Positions 13,869 through 14,911 of a DNA stretch of 14,911 bases are shown in pieces. A model generated the notes under the pieces. The model ran no database searches, was not told where the DNA came from, and saw only the letters and a program-made list of their open reading frames with translations. The position numbers and the translations under genes were made by a program. Within the stretch, counting starts at the first letter, position 1; the number at the start of each line of letters is the position of its first letter. Origin of the DNA: Nitrospirota bacterium (GTDB taxonomy: Bacteria > Nitrospirota_A > Leptospirillia > Leptospirillales > Leptospirillaceae); assembly GCA_021844275.1 (NCBI GenBank), contig JAKBTR010000078.1, forward strand, positions 1,963 through 16,873, given 5' to 3'.

Positions 13869-14735
13869 TTAGAGTGAAGATGTTGAGAGGTATTCCATTA
13901 AAGCGGATTTCCAGGATTGAAAGTGAATGCCATATCTTCCGATTTTTTCTTTCGACAAGACCGAATAGGATGGTCTCCTCGCTTTAGCTCCGTAGTCTTT
14001 TTGAAGAACTGGACGGAGATCAGGGGTGATACCCGCAATATGGAAAATAGTCTCGGCAAATTCAAACCATGAGCATTGCTCTTCGTTTGTCATGTGGTAG
14101 AGTCCTCCTTCCGGAGAACTCCGAATCAGTTTGAGAGTATTTTCGGAAAGCTCCCATGTCGACGTAGGTGTCACGATCTGATCCGAAACAACACGGAGGG
14201 TTTTGTCTCCACGCCCTAACTGCAGCATCAAATCAACAAAATTTTTCTTGAGATGGGCACCTCGATGGTGACCATAGAGACCACACGTTCTTATGACAAG
14301 AGCATCTGGATTCCTGTTCAGGACCATTCGCTCACCCGCCCACTTGGATACCCCATAAACGGAAAGAGGGAGTGCTTCATCAGACTCCTGAAATGGCCCG
14401 GAGAATCTCGGTTTTTCCAACTCACCAAACACATAATCTGTCGAAAAAGTAATGAAGCGGATAGCTTTTTTTTGACAATATGCGGCAAGTCTTGCAGGTG
14501 CTTCGGCATTCAGGCGAAGTGCCTGTCCAATCTCATCTTCCGCTCTGTCAACATCATTATAGGCGGCAGTATTAATCAGGACATCGAGTGAGAGCTCGTC
14601 CAATTTACTCAGATGTTCCGGGTTTTCAATATCGAAATCTGGACGATCAAGACTCTTCACTGTGTCATTAGAGGAAATTTTCAAACAAAGATCTGCTCCC
14701 AGCTGTCCGCGGGTTCCGATAATCCCAATCTTCAT
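13869..14735 (-). CDS. rmlD: dTDP-4-dehydrorhamnose reductase (RmlD-like)
   Basis: RmlD reduces dTDP-4-dehydro-L-rhamnose with NAD(P)H to dTDP-L-rhamnose, the donor for surface polysaccharides. The 288-residue length is typical. GTRGQLGADL (7-16) is the cofactor loop, and STDYVF (98-103) is followed by the YGVSKWAGE motif with catalytic Tyr127 and Lys131. RTCGLYG (149-155), the VSDQIVTPTST segment and a C-terminal ARRPSYSVLS, the RmlD form of RPxxSxL, complete the pattern. The ATG at 14735 is preceded by GGAGA five bases upstream on the minus strand. No rmlA, rmlB or rmlC is in view; they may lie beyond the right edge or elsewhere. It converges on otsB with a five-base gap, so it is not in that operon. 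Its GC content is low relative to the left half. Confidence 0.93.
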   Translation of the reverse strand: MKIGIIGTRGQLGADLCLKISSNDTVKSLDRPDFDIENPEHLSKLDELSLDVLINTAAYNDVDRAEDEIGQALRLNAEAPARLAAYCQKKAIRFITFSTDYVFGELEKPRFSGPFQESDEALPLSVYGVSKWAGERMVLNRNPDALVIRTCGLYGHHRGAHLKKNFVDLMLQLGRGDKTLRVVSDQIVTPTSTWELSENTLKLIRSSPEGGLYHMTNEEQCSWFEFAETIFHIAGITPDLRPVLQKDYGAKARRPSYSVLSKEKIGRYGIHFQSWKSALMEYLSTSSL

Positions 14736-14866
14736 TCTATCTCCGGTAAAATGGGAGCTTTCTGACAGACCAGTCCAAATCTTGAAAAAAAATTTTATTG
14801 AGGAAGTTTTTTGAAAATAAATGTTCCCCCGTTTGTCACAACTGTTATGGGAGGAGCATTTCTAAG
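14736..14866. promoter_or_regulatory. AT-rich divergent spacer upstream of rmlD
   Basis: This region lies between rmlD (minus) and a probable plus-strand gene. It is strongly AT-rich at about 14782-14821. On the minus strand TAAAAT at 14797-14792 is a good -10 candidate for rmlD, but no convincing -35 lies at the right distance. GGGAGGAG at 14849-14856 is a strong Shine-Dalgarno for the plus-strand ATG at 14867. No hairpin or operator was recognised. Confidence 0.35.
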
Positions 14867-14911
14867 ATGAAACCGGTAACGGACATAATGGGGCAACACT
14901 TTAATGGAATC
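14867..14911 (+). CDS. 5' end of an unidentified gene (partial)
   Basis: An ATG at 14867 follows GGGAGGAG by ten bases and opens a frame, MKPVTDIMGQHFNGI, that stays open to the edge of the window. Fifteen residues are too few to assign a family. The strong ribosome-binding site and the divergent AT-rich spacer are the only evidence that it is a real gene. Confidence 0.45.
   Translation, partial: MKPVTDIMGQHFNGI

Overview
The window reads as a chromosomal segment of a Gram-negative bacterium with moderate to high GC. It carries a purine-biosynthesis operon, sugar-nucleotide and heptose epimerase/reductase genes of the kind used for lipopolysaccharide or surface polysaccharide, two MFS transporters and a trehalose-type synthesis pair. 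Nothing names the species. The gene content and style would fit a Nitrospirota such as Leptospirillum, but that is inference. There are no insertion sequences, tRNA, rRNA or CRISPR signals. The layout is dense, with overlaps, 2-5 bp gaps and two convergent gene pairs with almost no spacer.

Positions 1-4750 (+ strand): purine operon. An open frame running in from the left edge ends at 136. It is followed by purQ (146-943), an unusual 25-codon ORF joined to both neighbours by ATGA overlaps (940-1017), purL of the small type (1014-3227) and purF (3230-4750). PurQ and PurL form FGAM synthase, the fourth step of IMP synthesis, together with PurS, which is not clearly visible; the leftmost partial frame is its only candidate. 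PurF catalyses the first committed step and has the propeptide and all four cysteines of the Bacillus-type Fe-S enzyme.

Positions 4751-7466 (- strand): a two-gene unit, an HldD-like NAD-dependent epimerase (7466-6555) overlapping by 23 bp an exported protein (6577-4751). The exported protein looks like an M48 metallopeptidase fold that has lost its HExxH zinc site, followed by TPR-like helices and a C-terminal SmpA/BamE-like segment. Its stop codon abuts the purF stop codon with no spacer.

Positions 7467-7578 are a divergent control region.

Positions 7579-13863 (+ strand): two related MFS transporters in tandem, a GT4 glycosyltransferase whose start lies just past the second transporter's stop, an OtsA-like GT20 synthase, and an OtsB-like HAD phosphatase overlapping the synthase by 35 bp. 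Together they look like a cassette for making, and possibly moving, a trehalose-type compatible solute or related glycoside. The synthase departs from the classical OtsA acceptor-site motifs, so its true product is open.

Positions 13869-14735 (- strand): an rmlD-type dTDP-4-dehydrorhamnose reductase, convergent with otsB. An AT-rich divergent spacer then leads to the first 15 codons of a + strand gene that leaves the window. The right end, from about otsB onward, is visibly more AT-rich than the purine operon.
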